In this document: positions 42,761-51,450 of the stretch, in pieces
Layout of the letters: each line of letters starts with the position of its first letter
How positions within the stretch are numbered: position 1 is the stretch's first letter
NCBI RefSeq assembly: GCF_015831355.1
Contig: NZ_JADWYR010000002.1
Span: forward strand, 806,001 to 870,000
Reading direction: 5' to 3'
Length of the DNA: 64,000 nucleotides
DNA from: Panacibacter microcysteis
GTDB taxonomy: Bacteria; Bacteroidota; Bacteroidia; Chitinophagales; Chitinophagaceae
Translations under genes and position numbers: made by a program
The notes under the pieces: model-generated
Told to the model about the DNA's origin: nothing
Database searches by the model: none
Seen by the model: the letters and a program-made list of their open reading frames with translations, nothing else

Positions 42761-42779
42761 TCTTAAAAGAACCTTTTAC

Positions 42780-43520
42780 ATGAAGTCTGTAATCATTATA
42801 ACCGCATTGTTTTTTTCCGGCTTTTTAAGCAAAGCACAAAATGCCATTTTTCTAACGCAGGGAAGAATTGAGTATGAAAAAAAGATCAATTTGTATGCTG
42901 CCCTCGATGATGATGAAGATGCTGCGTGGCGCGACCTGATGAAGAAAACAACACCGCAATTTAAGATCACTTACTTTGATCTTACGTTCAATGGTGATAA
43001 AACCTTATACCAGCCCGGCCGTGAAAACACTGACAACAACCGCATGTGGCAAAGCCCTGCAGAAGACAATATCATTTTCACCGATCTTCAGTCGCACCTA
43101 AGTACAAGCCGCAAAAATGTTTACGAGCAGGGGTTTCTTATCAGTGATACGGCACGTAAAATAAACTGGAAGATTACAGACGAAACCAGGACCATTGCAG
43201 GTTTCGAGTGCAGGCGCGCAAATGCACTCATCATGGACTCTATTTATATCGTAGCTTTTTACACCGAAAGCATTATTCCGGGCGGCGGCCCCGAATCTTT
43301 TACAGGCCTGCCGGGCATGATCCTTGGCCTCGCCATTCCGCACGAACACATTACCTGGTTTGCCACAAAAGTTTATAACGAACAAATCCCCGAAGCTTCT
43401 TTAAAAGCACCCGCCAAAGGCAAAAAAATTTCCAATACAGCATTACTGACAACACTCCAGGACAGGATGAAAGATTGGGGGAAATGGGCCAGGAGATATA
43501 TTATCCAGATAATGATATAG
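42780..43520 (+). CDS. GLPGLI family protein
   Basis: Exported protein of 246 residues. The signal peptide is MKSVIIITALFFSGFLSKAQ. The family signature appears as ESFTGLPGMILGLAIPHE near residues 177-194, with Met in place of the usual Leu (GLPGMI for GLPGLI). Other family segments are ILTQGRIEYEKKINLYA at the N-terminus and WKITDETRTIAGFECRRANALI in the middle. The family is common in Bacteroidota next to large beta-barrel proteins and its role is unknown. It starts 19 bp after the beta-barrel gene, so the two form an operon. The ATG at 42780 opens the signal peptide; the frame extends further upstream into the previous gene. Confidence 0.9.
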   Translation: MKSVIIITALFFSGFLSKAQNAIFLTQGRIEYEKKINLYAALDDDEDAAWRDLMKKTTPQFKITYFDLTFNGDKTLYQPGRENTDNNRMWQSPAEDNIIFTDLQSHLSTSRKNVYEQGFLISDTARKINWKITDETRTIAGFECRRANALIMDSIYIVAFYTESIIPGGGPESFTGLPGMILGLAIPHEHITWFATKVYNEQIPEASLKAPAKGKKISNTALLTTLQDRMKDWGKWARRYIIQIMI

Positions 43521-43561
43521 TTTAATGTAGCATCCGGCAGTATTGCTACTATTAAGCTTCG

Positions 43562-43581
43562 GTTGTGTCACTCACTTGTAC
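43562..43581 (+). repeat. Dispersed repeat core, type A (copy 19)
   Basis: Exact type A core. The right arm GTTCTGTTCTTTATTCAGCA matches, in reverse, the arm of copy 25. It lies between convergent genes. Confidence 0.9.
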
Positions 43582-43657
43582 GTTCTGTTCTTTATTCAGC
43601 AAGGTTCGGTCCGCTTATGTTTTAATTATGCCGGCAATAATTGTATAAGCGCACTGG

Positions 43658-44821
43658 TTATTTTATAAAACGTGTAAGGCCAAAGTTAATACCAATACTC
43701 GTAACTGGCAGGTTGGCCGATCCAATACCATTCAGCGGCAGCCGGTAGTAAGGCTCTATTCTTACATTACCAATATTGCCCAGTTTTCTTTCATACCCGG
43801 CGCTGATTTGTATGGCAGTAAAAAGATTGTCAGCAGATTTATTATAGCGCCTGGAGCCAGAACGCTCTTCGCCGTTTTTATTATAGTCAAAGTTGTACCT
43901 GTCTTTATGTACAAGGCTTGATATTGTTCCCACAGAAGCAAATGAACGGCTTGTGCCACTGCTCCTGAAATTATACTGCAACGTAAGTGGTATCTCCGTT
44001 ACACTTGTAAATGCATTTACGTTATCTACCGGTTGTTCACCCCTTCTTATAACATCGGGGGGTGCATATTTACCTTTTGTATAATAATATTTGTGCGAAA
44101 GCGCCATCCCAATTTCTACCTGTAATTTGCTGTTAACTTTATAACCAGCGAGAAAGCCACCGGTAAAACCTGGCTTGGTTACAGATTGGTGTTTTACATT
44201 AGAAATTTCAGGTGCAAGTGTTGCCCCTATATACAATCTTCTGCGCGATTGGGTATTCAGTTTTATTGTATTTTTTGTGCTTGTCTCAACTTTATTTGCT
44301 TCAAACAATAACTCTGCCGTAACTGCATCATGTTGCGGCGGTAAAATGTTTTCTGTGTTTGCTATTTCGGGGGCAAAAGGTTTATCCTGCAGTTTTGCAA
44401 CACGTGCATCTGCCGACCTAAAGACTGTGTTTGGTTGATTTGCTTCTGCAACCTGTGTAGTTACATCATAATACTCTTCCGCAAATACTGAAAGAGACCG
44501 TGTGTTATTTTTGTTATTCTCTGTAAGGCCTTTTGCTGCTGCATGATTTGCTAAAATTCCGGCCGCACTATTTTCAAATCTGTTATGTTTTTCTGCATAC
44601 ACTTTCTGCAATGGAGTTTCAAGGCTGAATGGAGCAACAATAAAAAGTATACATGCAGAAACAGCAACGACAAATCGGTAATCAGCAAATTTGCTGCCCC
44701 TGTTGCTAATAGGCGGTAATTTTTGGCTAAATGTTTCCCAGTCAGCTACGCTTGTTTTGAGAGGATAGTCTTCAGCCGCATTTTGAAAAAACTCGTCAAT
44801 ATTTTCATTGATGTACGACAT
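43658..44821 (-). CDS. Sigma-coupled membrane protein with C-terminal beta-barrel (couple 3)
   Basis: Protein of 387 residues with the same plan as the partners at 28552 and 34826. Residues 1-47 are polar, with W28 in SVADWETFSQKL. One membrane helix lies at about 49-66 (FVVAVSACILFIVAPFS), and a periplasmic-type linker covers about 67-190. From about 193 there are barrel-like strands: RRLYIGATLAPEISNVKH, GFTGGFLAGYKVNSKLQVEIGMALSHKYYYTKG, TEIPLTLQYNFRSSGTSRSFASVGTISSLV, QISAGYERKLGNIGNVRIEPYYRLP, and SIGINFGLTRFIK. No signal peptide is present. The start overlaps the end of the sigma gene by 17 bp. This is the shortest linker of the three. Confidence 0.75.
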   Translation of the reverse strand: MSYINENIDEFFQNAAEDYPLKTSVADWETFSQKLPPISNRGSKFADYRFVVAVSACILFIVAPFSLETPLQKVYAEKHNRFENSAAGILANHAAAKGLTENNKNNTRSLSVFAEEYYDVTTQVAEANQPNTVFRSADARVAKLQDKPFAPEIANTENILPPQHDAVTAELLFEANKVETSTKNTIKLNTQSRRRLYIGATLAPEISNVKHQSVTKPGFTGGFLAGYKVNSKLQVEIGMALSHKYYYTKGKYAPPDVIRRGEQPVDNVNAFTSVTEIPLTLQYNFRSSGTSRSFASVGTISSLVHKDRYNFDYNKNGEERSGSRRYNKSADNLFTAIQISAGYERKLGNIGNVRIEPYYRLPLNGIGSANLPVTSIGINFGLTRFIK

Positions 44822-45425
44822 GGCTTACTTCGAGCGAATGCTTTAAAATATTTTTTTGCAGTTGATGCCGGGCCTTTGACAGGCTCGATTTTGAAGTTCC
44901 AACAGAAATACCCAATAAGGTTGCAATTTCCAGGTGACTTAATCCATCTAACACAAACATGTTGAAAACTGCACGATAAGAAGGAGGCAGTTTTTTTATT
45001 TCTTTGATCAGTTCCTTGTAAAGCACCAGTTGATCTGCGTTGCCGCTTTCATCCGGTTCTTCCCAAATGTAATCAGGCATACCGCCAATTTCAGGTATCA
45101 TGTTATTCTTGCGTAGCTCATCTATGGCGGTGTTTACCATAATACGCCTGATCCAGCCAAACAAAATTTTCTCCAGGTCTTTGTCATTGGTACATTCAAA
45201 GGCAGCAATATTTTTGAAAACCTTTACAAAACCATCATGTACCGTATCAACTGATTTATCGTATCGATATATATACCTGAAAACAATTTTGAGTGCGTAA
45301 CCAAAAAACTTCTCATAGAAAGCTTTCTGACATCGCCTGTCTCCTATTTTGCAGCCCTCTATCATTACCTTTAAAAGTTCGGGCTCGCTGCGGCCGTATG
45401 TGTTATTTATAGGAATAATACGCAT
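44805..45425 (-). CDS. ECF-type RNA polymerase sigma factor (couple 3)
   Basis: ECF sigma factor of 206 residues. Region 2 covers about 38-108 (QKAFYEKFFGYALKIVFRYIYRYDKSVDTVHDGFVKVFKNIAAFECTNDKDLEKILFGWIRRIMVNTAIDELRK). Region 4 covers about 145-195 (LPPSYRAVFNMFVLDGLSHLEIATLLGISVGTSKSSLSKARHQL). The region-2 helix has a few extra residues before the typical WIRRI segment. It overlaps its beta-barrel partner by 17 bp. The first 20 residues (MRIIPINNTYGRSEPELLKV) are not typical of the family; a later start is possible but the ATG at 45425 is the first in frame. Confidence 0.92.
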   Translation of the reverse strand: MRIIPINNTYGRSEPELLKVMIEGCKIGDRRCQKAFYEKFFGYALKIVFRYIYRYDKSVDTVHDGFVKVFKNIAAFECTNDKDLEKILFGWIRRIMVNTAIDELRKNNMIPEIGGMPDYIWEEPDESGNADQLVLYKELIKEIKKLPPSYRAVFNMFVLDGLSHLEIATLLGISVGTSKSSLSKARHQLQKNILKHSLEVSHVVHQ

Positions 45426-45583
45426 GTGGTAAATGGCGGTTGCCTGTAAAACATATTTTATCGAAGTTAATATTTAATTTAGAATAAGGTCTTACAAAAC
45501 AATTCACCTGCTGTTTGCAACTTTATTTAATATTTATGACTCATTCATATCGAATGGTATTACTTTGGTTAAAGCAAGAAGTT

Positions 45584-45970
45584 ATGAAGCTTATATTACT
45601 ATTTGCAGCATTATTGATGGCAGCCGGTGTACAAGCACAGGAAATCGAAAGCATCGATTTTCATTTGTATACGGATAGTCTGAAGAAAGGAAGGTATAAT
45701 TACATCAACTTAGATGGCAAACTGAGTAACGGCAGGTATCTGCCTTTATCTCAAAAAGAGGTGCTTTTTAAAAGCAATACCGGAAAGTGGGATGGTAACA
45801 GTCTCATCGTCGATTCTGCTTACGATAAAGACTCTGTAGTTGTTACAGCTACTTTAAGAGAAAAACCCTCTTTAAGCAAACAGATAATTATTTATATTAA
45901 GAAAACTGCAGACGAAGGAAAGTTATATACAGAACAAGAGTTGTTCGATAACAGGAAACGAAAAAATTAA
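45584..45970 (+). CDS. Small secreted protein of unknown function
   Basis: Exported protein of 128 residues. The signal peptide MKLILLFAALLMAAGVQAQ has a clear cleavage site. The mature part looks like a beta-sandwich of about 110 residues (IESIDFHLYTDSLKKGRYNYINLDGKLSNGRYLPLSQKEVLFKSNTGKWDGNSLIVDSAYDKDSVVVTATLRE), possibly an Ig-like or carbohydrate-related fold. I do not recognise the family. The ATG at 45584 is preferred; the frame is open upstream to 45515. It is divergent from the sigma factor and convergent with the FkbM gene, with only 3 bp between stops. Confidence 0.65.
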   Translation: MKLILLFAALLMAAGVQAQEIESIDFHLYTDSLKKGRYNYINLDGKLSNGRYLPLSQKEVLFKSNTGKWDGNSLIVDSAYDKDSVVVTATLREKPSLSKQIIIYIKKTADEGKLYTEQELFDNRKRKN

Positions 45971-45973
45971 ACC

Positions 45974-46852
45974 CTACATTGATAGCAGCTTTTCAAACTG
46001 TTTTTCCTGGCCGGCTTGCAGCATCACATAATTTGTCCTGTTCATATCTCCATGCACAGGTATATCTTCAACGAACTGCAGTTTCACATTGCTTTCGTCA
46101 ATTAAATAAATATTGTATTGCCATTCGTGCAAAAGGCGCTGTAACGCATCCTGCCTCATTTTCCTCATTTTTCCGTTTTCAGTTGCTGTATTATATACAG
46201 GCAAAATTTCCATGATTACCGGTGGCTTAAATTGTAAAAGCGTTTCTTTCAGGCCCTGTATCACTTCCAGTTCAGCTCCTTCTACGTCTATCTTAATAAA
46301 GCTGATTGTTTCAATATTTGTTTTCAACAATACATCATCCCCACGCATTACCGGCACACGGTGAATAACCGAATATTTTTGTGTATTAACCCTGAAGTTT
46401 TCTACCAGGCTGGCGCCTGATGCGTATTCATTATCACCATAAAGATCCAATACTTCCGCTTTTGAGGAAAGCCCCACGGGGTATACATTAAAGCTGTTCA
46501 GGGCATTTACTTTTACCAGTTCGGAACAGTATGCATAACAAAGCGGATTAGGTTCGAAACCATAGTAAGCGGTGCTGCTATTGATAGAAGCTATCTTTAG
46601 TAATGTTTGCCCGATATTCACACCTACATCTATAATGGCACCGGGTCTTTCTTGCATCATTTGCTTTACCAGTGTTTCCATCCACACTTCCTGGTTTGGA
46701 AAAAGGTTATAGTAACCATAACCGTTAACTACCGGCACTTTAAACTTTTTATCGCCAAGCCTGGCTGTAAAGGTTGCCGACATGCTTTTCAACAGCCCGG
46801 TTTTTGATAAAACCCGGCATAAATAGTATTTGTAATACCTGATATATTTCAT
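45974..46852 (-). CDS. FkbM family methyltransferase
   Basis: SAM-dependent methyltransferase of 292 residues. The SAM-binding motif I is at about 78-90 (AIIDVGVNIGQTLLKI), and the FkbM-typical FIKIDVEGAELEVIQGL motif is at about 184-200. FkbM enzymes O-methylate sugars or polyketides and are common near glycan genes, but no glycosyltransferase or polysaccharide cluster is adjacent here. The acceptor is unknown. The start ATG at 46852 gives an N-terminal basic segment (MKYIRYYKYYLCRVLSKTGLL) before the catalytic domain. Confidence 0.9.
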   Translation of the reverse strand: MKYIRYYKYYLCRVLSKTGLLKSMSATFTARLGDKKFKVPVVNGYGYYNLFPNQEVWMETLVKQMMQERPGAIIDVGVNIGQTLLKIASINSSTAYYGFEPNPLCYAYCSELVKVNALNSFNVYPVGLSSKAEVLDLYGDNEYASGASLVENFRVNTQKYSVIHRVPVMRGDDVLLKTNIETISFIKIDVEGAELEVIQGLKETLLQFKPPVIMEILPVYNTATENGKMRKMRQDALQRLLHEWQYNIYLIDESNVKLQFVEDIPVHGDMNRTNYVMLQAGQEKQFEKLLSM

Positions 46853-46925
46853 TGCAGCAATAATTGTATGTTTTGGTTAATATCGGCTGAAGTATGCAGT
46901 GCGTCTGGTGCATTGCATTCTTACA

Positions 46926-46945
46926 GTACAAGAGTGCGACGCAAC
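46926..46945 (-). repeat. Dispersed repeat core, type B (copy 20)
   Basis: Reverse type B core, exact over 20 bp. It is followed by ACAGCTTAATACTTATCCTACAGCC. Together with copy 21 in opposite orientation it brackets the SRP RNA gene. Confidence 0.88.
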
Positions 46946-46990
46946 CACAGCTTAATACTTATCCTACAGCCGGGTTCATAATTATTAAAA

Positions 46991-47020
46991 ATAAAAAAAC
47001 TGAACGTTTCCTGTTCAGTT
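46991..47020 (-). terminator. Terminator downstream of the SRP RNA gene
   Basis: On the minus strand, an 8-bp stem AACTGAAC/GTTCAGTT is followed by a seven-base U-run. It is about 45 bp beyond the likely 3' end of the SRP RNA. Confidence 0.75.
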
Positions 47021-47064
47021 TATATTATTTGGAAAACCCTTTCAAGGTTTGAGCAATAAAAAAT

Positions 47065-47158
47065 GGCAGGCTAATTACATCGCACCGCTCAAGCTAATAT
47101 CCTTGCTGCATTCCTGCCCTGGGGAGGTTCAAAGCGAGCTGGTCGTGTAAGACCTGCC
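47065..47158 (-). ncRNA. ffs: Bacterial small signal recognition particle RNA (4.5S type)
   Basis: RNA scaffold that binds Ffh for cotranslational targeting of membrane proteins. On the minus strand the closing helix GGCAGG/CCUGCC joins the ends. The apical domain has the signature CCAGG-GCA-GGAA-UGC-AGCAAGG: the 5' CAGG side, a 3-bp stem capped by a GGAA tetraloop, and the 3' AGCA side of the asymmetric loop. Lower helices pair UUACA with UGUAA, and CC-A-GCUC with GAGC-GG. The length of about 94 nt is normal for this RNA. A TTTG / TATATTTG promoter lies immediately upstream and a U-run follows the closing helix. Confidence 0.92.
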
Positions 47159-47162
47159 GCTG

Positions 47163-47192
47163 CAAATATAAGCGATGATTTTAAAAAACAAA
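47163..47192 (-). promoter_or_regulatory. Promoter of the SRP RNA gene
   Basis: On the minus strand TTTG (47192-47189), an 18-bp spacer and TATATTTG (47170-47163) match the Bacteroidota -33/-7 elements. The first base of the RNA closing helix (47158) is 5 bp after the -7 element. Confidence 0.8.
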
Positions 47193-47256
47193 GACATTAA
47201 AAAATGTAAAGTAAATTTTAGTATGGGCCAGGCAGCATTGCTACTATTAATCTTTT

Positions 47257-47276
47257 GTTGCGTCGCACTCTTGTGC
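47257..47276 (+). repeat. Dispersed repeat core, type B (copy 21)
   Basis: Type B core with one change (GTGC for GTAC), preceded by GGGCCAGGCAGCATTGCTACTATTAAT. It is oriented opposite to copy 20. Confidence 0.85.
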
Positions 47277-47309
47277 GGTTGGTTCATGTTGCAGCACTAT
47301 CCTGCTGCG

Positions 47310-48581
47310 TTACTGCTGGCCAAACTTTGAGTCCAGTGTGGCAATGCCCAGCAGTTCATCGTACCTGTTGCCCAGCGAACGATAATATACCAGTACGGTA
47401 TACGTGTTCTCCGTTTCCCAGTAATCGCCATCCGTCAGCGCTGTTTCGGGCTTACTGTTCTTTTTTGTCCTGTCTGTAGTTACGTATGTATAATTGTAAA
47501 AACCCTGTTTAAGCAATAGGTCAATCTCATACATGCCCGTCGTTTCATTCAGCGTAAGTTTGGTGGAATCGTTGATGGCATTGCCGGTCATTTCACCCAT
47601 AATAAAAATATCCTTGTCGTTAAACTCTATAACACTGTTGGGTTTAAACATAAAATGTACTTTGCCATAATCACCCTGCCACCATGCATTGTTTACATCT
47701 GTGCCTTTTATAAAGTAAGCGCCGTTATAATCCTGCATCATCAGGAAGCGTTCCTGAGAACGTTGCAGGTCTGGTCTTGCAAAAACTTCCATTGGCACTG
47801 TATTCCTGTTAATGCTGGCAATCCTCGGGCTTTGGTAGCGAAAGCTTTGCAGGTCTAACCAGCGGTATTCTTTACCGGCCTCGAAAAGAAAGTCTCTCTC
47901 GCCATTATATTCATAAATATTGCTGCGCATAAACTGTGGCTGTTTGCCCGTTACGGCTGTATTCCAGAGGTAATTTTGCAGCACTACCACTTTTACCTGC
48001 TGCGAGGGGTTTAAGATGTTGAGTTTACCAATATCAACGCTAAACTGCACTTTTTGGTGGGTGCGCATCAATTGAGAATTGAACGGTTGTGCTATTCTCG
48101 CAGCCACATTCAGTTTGTTATCGAGAATAAGCAGGCGTCTTGTAAACGCGATTTTAGATGTATCGCCATTTAAAAAGACTTTCAGCAAATAATTACCGGA
48201 TTTGGATGGCATGCAACTTCTGTCGGGCAATAATGCCTGGTAATGAATGTAACGTACCTGCGCCACCGAAGAATTGCGGTACTGGTTTAACCTCGTTTGC
48301 GTAAAACCCTGCATATAATCCAACTGGTTCAGATCAAGTATTTTCCAGTCTGCATCACACAATTGATAGGTGTAACTGTAGTTCCTGATTTTTGCATCCA
48401 GGTCATCAAAGTGCAGTTCCAATGCGGCCTGTGCACCCAGTGTAATAATAGGGTAACCTTCCTGGTTTCCATTCTGGCATAATTTTATGCCGTGTATATT
48501 GGGCATGTACACGCTATCGGGGTTACGTTGGGCAGCAACTGATACATACACGAACAACAATAGTGTGAACAAACACTTCAT
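47310..48581 (-). CDS. Type IX secretion system plug protein (DUF5103 family)
   Basis: Exported protein of 423 residues. The signal peptide is MKCLFTLLLFVYVSVAAQ. Members of this family (formerly DUF5103, now the T9SS plug family) are periplasmic plugs that close the giant SprA translocon of the type IX secretion system of Bacteroidota. Family segments visible are MPNIHGIKLCQNGNQEGYPIITLGAQAALELHFDDLDAKIRNYSYTYQLCDADWK at the start of the mature protein, LIYEYNGERDFLFEAGKEYRWLDLQSFRYQSPRI-like middle, and the C-terminal VLVYYRSLGNRYDELLGIATLDS. The ATG at 48581 is preferred because it opens the signal peptide. No other T9SS gene is adjacent. Confidence 0.9.
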   Translation of the reverse strand: MKCLFTLLLFVYVSVAAQRNPDSVYMPNIHGIKLCQNGNQEGYPIITLGAQAALELHFDDLDAKIRNYSYTYQLCDADWKILDLNQLDYMQGFTQTRLNQYRNSSVAQVRYIHYQALLPDRSCMPSKSGNYLLKVFLNGDTSKIAFTRRLLILDNKLNVAARIAQPFNSQLMRTHQKVQFSVDIGKLNILNPSQQVKVVVLQNYLWNTAVTGKQPQFMRSNIYEYNGERDFLFEAGKEYRWLDLQSFRYQSPRIASINRNTVPMEVFARPDLQRSQERFLMMQDYNGAYFIKGTDVNNAWWQGDYGKVHFMFKPNSVIEFNDKDIFIMGEMTGNAINDSTKLTLNETTGMYEIDLLLKQGFYNYTYVTTDRTKKNSKPETALTDGDYWETENTYTVLVYYRSLGNRYDELLGIATLDSKFGQQ

Positions 48582-48848
48582 CAGTATAATTTGGGTTAAA
48601 CGTACAATAAAATTTATTTCTTTTATGTTCTTACAATGTAAAAAATTATAGCCTGCTTTGCGGGGTAACTGTTGTTTAAATAAACAGTACCGGTAAGCTG
48701 GCAAGGTGATTTTTCACCAGGTTCCTTCCTCCCCATTGATCTCCCAGGAAAGAGTTCAACCCGGAACAGTAATTATTCAAAGAACGCAGGTGACAGTAGC
48801 AATCAAAACTTACGTAGATTTTAAACAGGATTAGCTTTGCTGAAGATT

Positions 48849-50090
48849 ATGAAAACAAATAAGAGATTTTTACTGGTTGGTGTCTTAGGTCTGTTGTCTT
48901 CCATCGGTCCATTTTCGATAGATATGTATTTACCAGGTTTTCCACAAATAGCCTCCGATCTTCATACAACCGTTGCGGTAGTGTCTCTTTCATTATCAAG
49001 TTTTTTTATTGGTATATCCATTGGGCAGTTAATTTATGGTCCTCTGCTCGACCGCTTTGGTCGCAAAAGACCATTGTGTGTTGGTCTTATACTGTACATC
49101 ATCACTTCTGCTGGTTGCGCCCTGGCTGCTTCGGCAGATCAATTGATCATTCTAAGATTTTTGCAGGCTTTTGGATCCTGTGCCGGCATGGTTGCATCCC
49201 GGGCCATGGTAAGAGATCTTTTTCCCGTAAATGAAACGGCCAAGGTATTCTCACAATTAATGCTGGTAATTGGTGTGTCTCCTATTATTGCGCCAACCGC
49301 AGGGGGGTATCTTACAGCAGCATTTGGCTGGCACAGCGTTTTCGTGGTTTTGACCATTATGGTATCACTCATTCTTGCGGCCGTATATTTCTTTTTGCCC
49401 GAGAGCAAAAAGCCCGACCGGAGTATATCGCTTAGGGTAAAACCGACTGTCAGGAATTATATTAGTGTAATAAAAGAACCTCAGTTTCTCACATATTCTT
49501 TTACAGGCGCACTCGCAACGGCTGGTTTGTATGCTTACATCTCCGGCTCTCCGCACGTTTTCATGCAGTTGTTCAATGCTTCAGAAAAACTATACGGTTG
49601 GATATTTGCTATCATAGCGGCAGGATTAATTGCATGCAGCCAGGTCAATAGTTTCCTGCTGCGTAAATATCGCAGTGAACAAATCATCAGGGTTGCTTCA
49701 ATCTGCCAGGCAATAACCGGCGCCACGCTTTTTGTTTTTGCAATAGTGGGATGGCTGAATCTGCTGGGCTCGGTGATCATTATTGCTGTTTTTTTATGCT
49801 GCCAGGGTTTTATTTTTCCGAATGCCTCTGCACTTTCGCTGGCACCGTTTACACGAAACGCAGGCAGCGCCTCTGCAATGCTTGGCGCAATACAGATGAG
49901 CATCGGTGCTATCAGTTCCGCTACTGTAAGTGCGCTAAGCAATAACACCGCATTACCTATGACAGGTATCATGGCCTGCTGTACCATAAGTAGTTTGCTG
50001 GTACTCACAGTAGGTAAAACAATTATCCGCTACAAGGTAAACTCAGAAGGTATTGAAGAAGAAACGGCAGAAATGATCAGCACGCTGTAA
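48849..50090 (+). CDS. Bcr/CflA family drug-resistance MFS transporter
   Basis: Major facilitator of 413 residues with 12 membrane helices, of the DHA1 Bcr/CflA type, which exports drugs and other compounds with proton antiport. Diagnostic segments are GPFSIDMYLPGFPQIASDL in the first helix, MFS motif A (GPLLDRFGRKRPLC, about 65-78), and the motif C-like GVSPIIAPTAGGYLTAAFGWHSVF (about 141-164). The substrate cannot be deduced. The ATG at 48849 is preferred to a TTG at 48837. No neighbouring regulator is evident. Confidence 0.92.
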   Translation: MKTNKRFLLVGVLGLLSSIGPFSIDMYLPGFPQIASDLHTTVAVVSLSLSSFFIGISIGQLIYGPLLDRFGRKRPLCVGLILYIITSAGCALAASADQLIILRFLQAFGSCAGMVASRAMVRDLFPVNETAKVFSQLMLVIGVSPIIAPTAGGYLTAAFGWHSVFVVLTIMVSLILAAVYFFLPESKKPDRSISLRVKPTVRNYISVIKEPQFLTYSFTGALATAGLYAYISGSPHVFMQLFNASEKLYGWIFAIIAAGLIACSQVNSFLLRKYRSEQIIRVASICQAITGATLFVFAIVGWLNLLGSVIIIAVFLCCQGFIFPNASALSLAPFTRNAGSASAMLGAIQMSIGAISSATVSALSNNTALPMTGIMACCTISSLLVLTVGKTIIRYKVNSEGIEEETAEMISTL

Positions 50091-50138
50091 ACCCAGGCTG
50101 CTTCGGTACCGGTTTCAGGGATTCATCATGACGTTTAT

Positions 50139-50573
50139 TTAAACCCTGTTATGATCTGCACGCCAGTTTAAGACACTTTGTTTTATTGCAGTACTACTAA
50201 GATTTTCAGCAATTGCTTTTTCCGCCAGTAAAGGCATTTCTTCATCTGAAGCAAAACGTAGCGCTATAATCTGGGACATTGATAATCTCTGATCAAGTCT
50301 TCTCCCTGTCAATACATAATGCCTCAGGTTTTCCTCTGCTCTTATTGCCCTATCCTGTGCTTTCAATGCAAATGAGCGTGCAAACAAAAATATTGCTACC
50401 ATGATCACTGCCACCAGTGCTATCAGCGATGCTGAATAGAGGTTACCATGGTCGTTAAAAGAATTATATAAATTGATAAAAGACCCTATAATCAATGCCA
50501 GCAAGGCAATGCCTGTTATGACATGATAACTGAAAACATAACGGGCATGGTTTTTATAATTTTGTTCTCTCAT
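50139..50573 (-). CDS. DUF6526 family membrane protein
   Basis: Small membrane protein of 144 residues that I recognise as DUF6526 type: MREQNYKNHARYVFSYHVITGIALLALIIGSFINLYNS at the start, a second helix LYSASLIALVAVIMVAIFLFARSFALKAQDRAIRAEENLRHYVLTGRRLD, and a helical cytoplasmic tail. The function is unknown. The ATG at 50573 matches the conserved N-terminus; the frame is open to 50636. It converges on the transporter gene. Confidence 0.8.
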   Translation of the reverse strand: MREQNYKNHARYVFSYHVITGIALLALIIGSFINLYNSFNDHGNLYSASLIALVAVIMVAIFLFARSFALKAQDRAIRAEENLRHYVLTGRRLDQRLSMSQIIALRFASDEEMPLLAEKAIAENLSSTAIKQSVLNWRADHNRV

Positions 50574-50715
50574 ATAAGTATTTGCAATACAAATTAGCCT
50601 TTTTGTTGATACACACTGTTGCTGTTTGTTTATCAATGTACTTTGCCCCGGTGGCTCTGGTGAAAAAAGGAGTTAATTTTCACATGTTAAACAACGATCA
50701 TTTCGGTCTAAAAAT

Positions 50716-51450
50716 ATGCTTATGAATTCGTATGAATTAAACGCCGTGCAGGAAATGAAAAAATGGCAACGTAAGATGCAGCGTAAGCCATCAGTCATCA
50801 ACAACCTTAGCAAAAAGGTGCAGGTTAAGTTAAACAGTTATATACCCGAAAAAGTACACCAGGCTGTAACAGCCACCATAAAGCAAATGGTTAAGGCCGT
50901 ATTATTTGGCGCTGAGTTTACAACCGGCAACCGTGCAGTTTTCGAAACGCTTGAAGCACGTGAAGCCGTAGTAAATGAGAAGATTTCGTTTTATAAAAAA
51001 ACAGCTTCTGCCGAAGGGGGCATAACGGGTGCAGGCGGTATTTTATTGGGCCTGGCTGATTTTCCTATACTGCTCGGATTAAAACTGAAAATGCTTTTTG
51101 AAATAGCAAGTGTGTACGGCTATTCTGTGAAAGACTTCAGGGAGCGGCTATACATCCTGCACATTTTCCAGATTACTTTTTCGAGCCAGCAACATAGAAG
51201 AGACATATTTGAACAAATGAAAGACTGGCGTTTCAAATACACCCAAGTGCCGGAAGACATCAATCAATTTGACTGGCGCAATTTTCAACAGGAATACAGG
51301 GACTATATTGACATTGCTAAACTGGCACAACTTATTCCGGGAATTGGAGCTGTGGTTGGCATAATCGTCAACTACAGGCTTATAGATCAGCTTGGCGAGA
51401 CCGCTAAAAACGCCTATCGTATGCGTTATGCTGATGAGCAGACATTATAG
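50716..51450 (+). CDS. EcsC family protein
   Basis: Protein of 244 residues of the EcsC family, named after a Bacillus ABC-transporter operon protein of unclear function. The core runs from about 60 to 240: KAVLFGAEFTTGNRAVFETLEAREAVVNEKISFYKKTASAEGGITGAGGILLGLADFPILLGLKLKMLFEIASVYGYSVKDFRERLYILHIFQI. It ends with IPGIGAVVGIIVNYRLIDQLGETAKNAYRMR. Glycine-rich hydrophobic stretches suggest membrane association. No EcsA/EcsB-type ABC transporter is nearby. Confidence 0.88.
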   Translation: MLMNSYELNAVQEMKKWQRKMQRKPSVINNLSKKVQVKLNSYIPEKVHQAVTATIKQMVKAVLFGAEFTTGNRAVFETLEAREAVVNEKISFYKKTASAEGGITGAGGILLGLADFPILLGLKLKMLFEIASVYGYSVKDFRERLYILHIFQITFSSQQHRRDIFEQMKDWRFKYTQVPEDINQFDWRNFQQEYRDYIDIAKLAQLIPGIGAVVGIIVNYRLIDQLGETAKNAYRMRYADEQTL

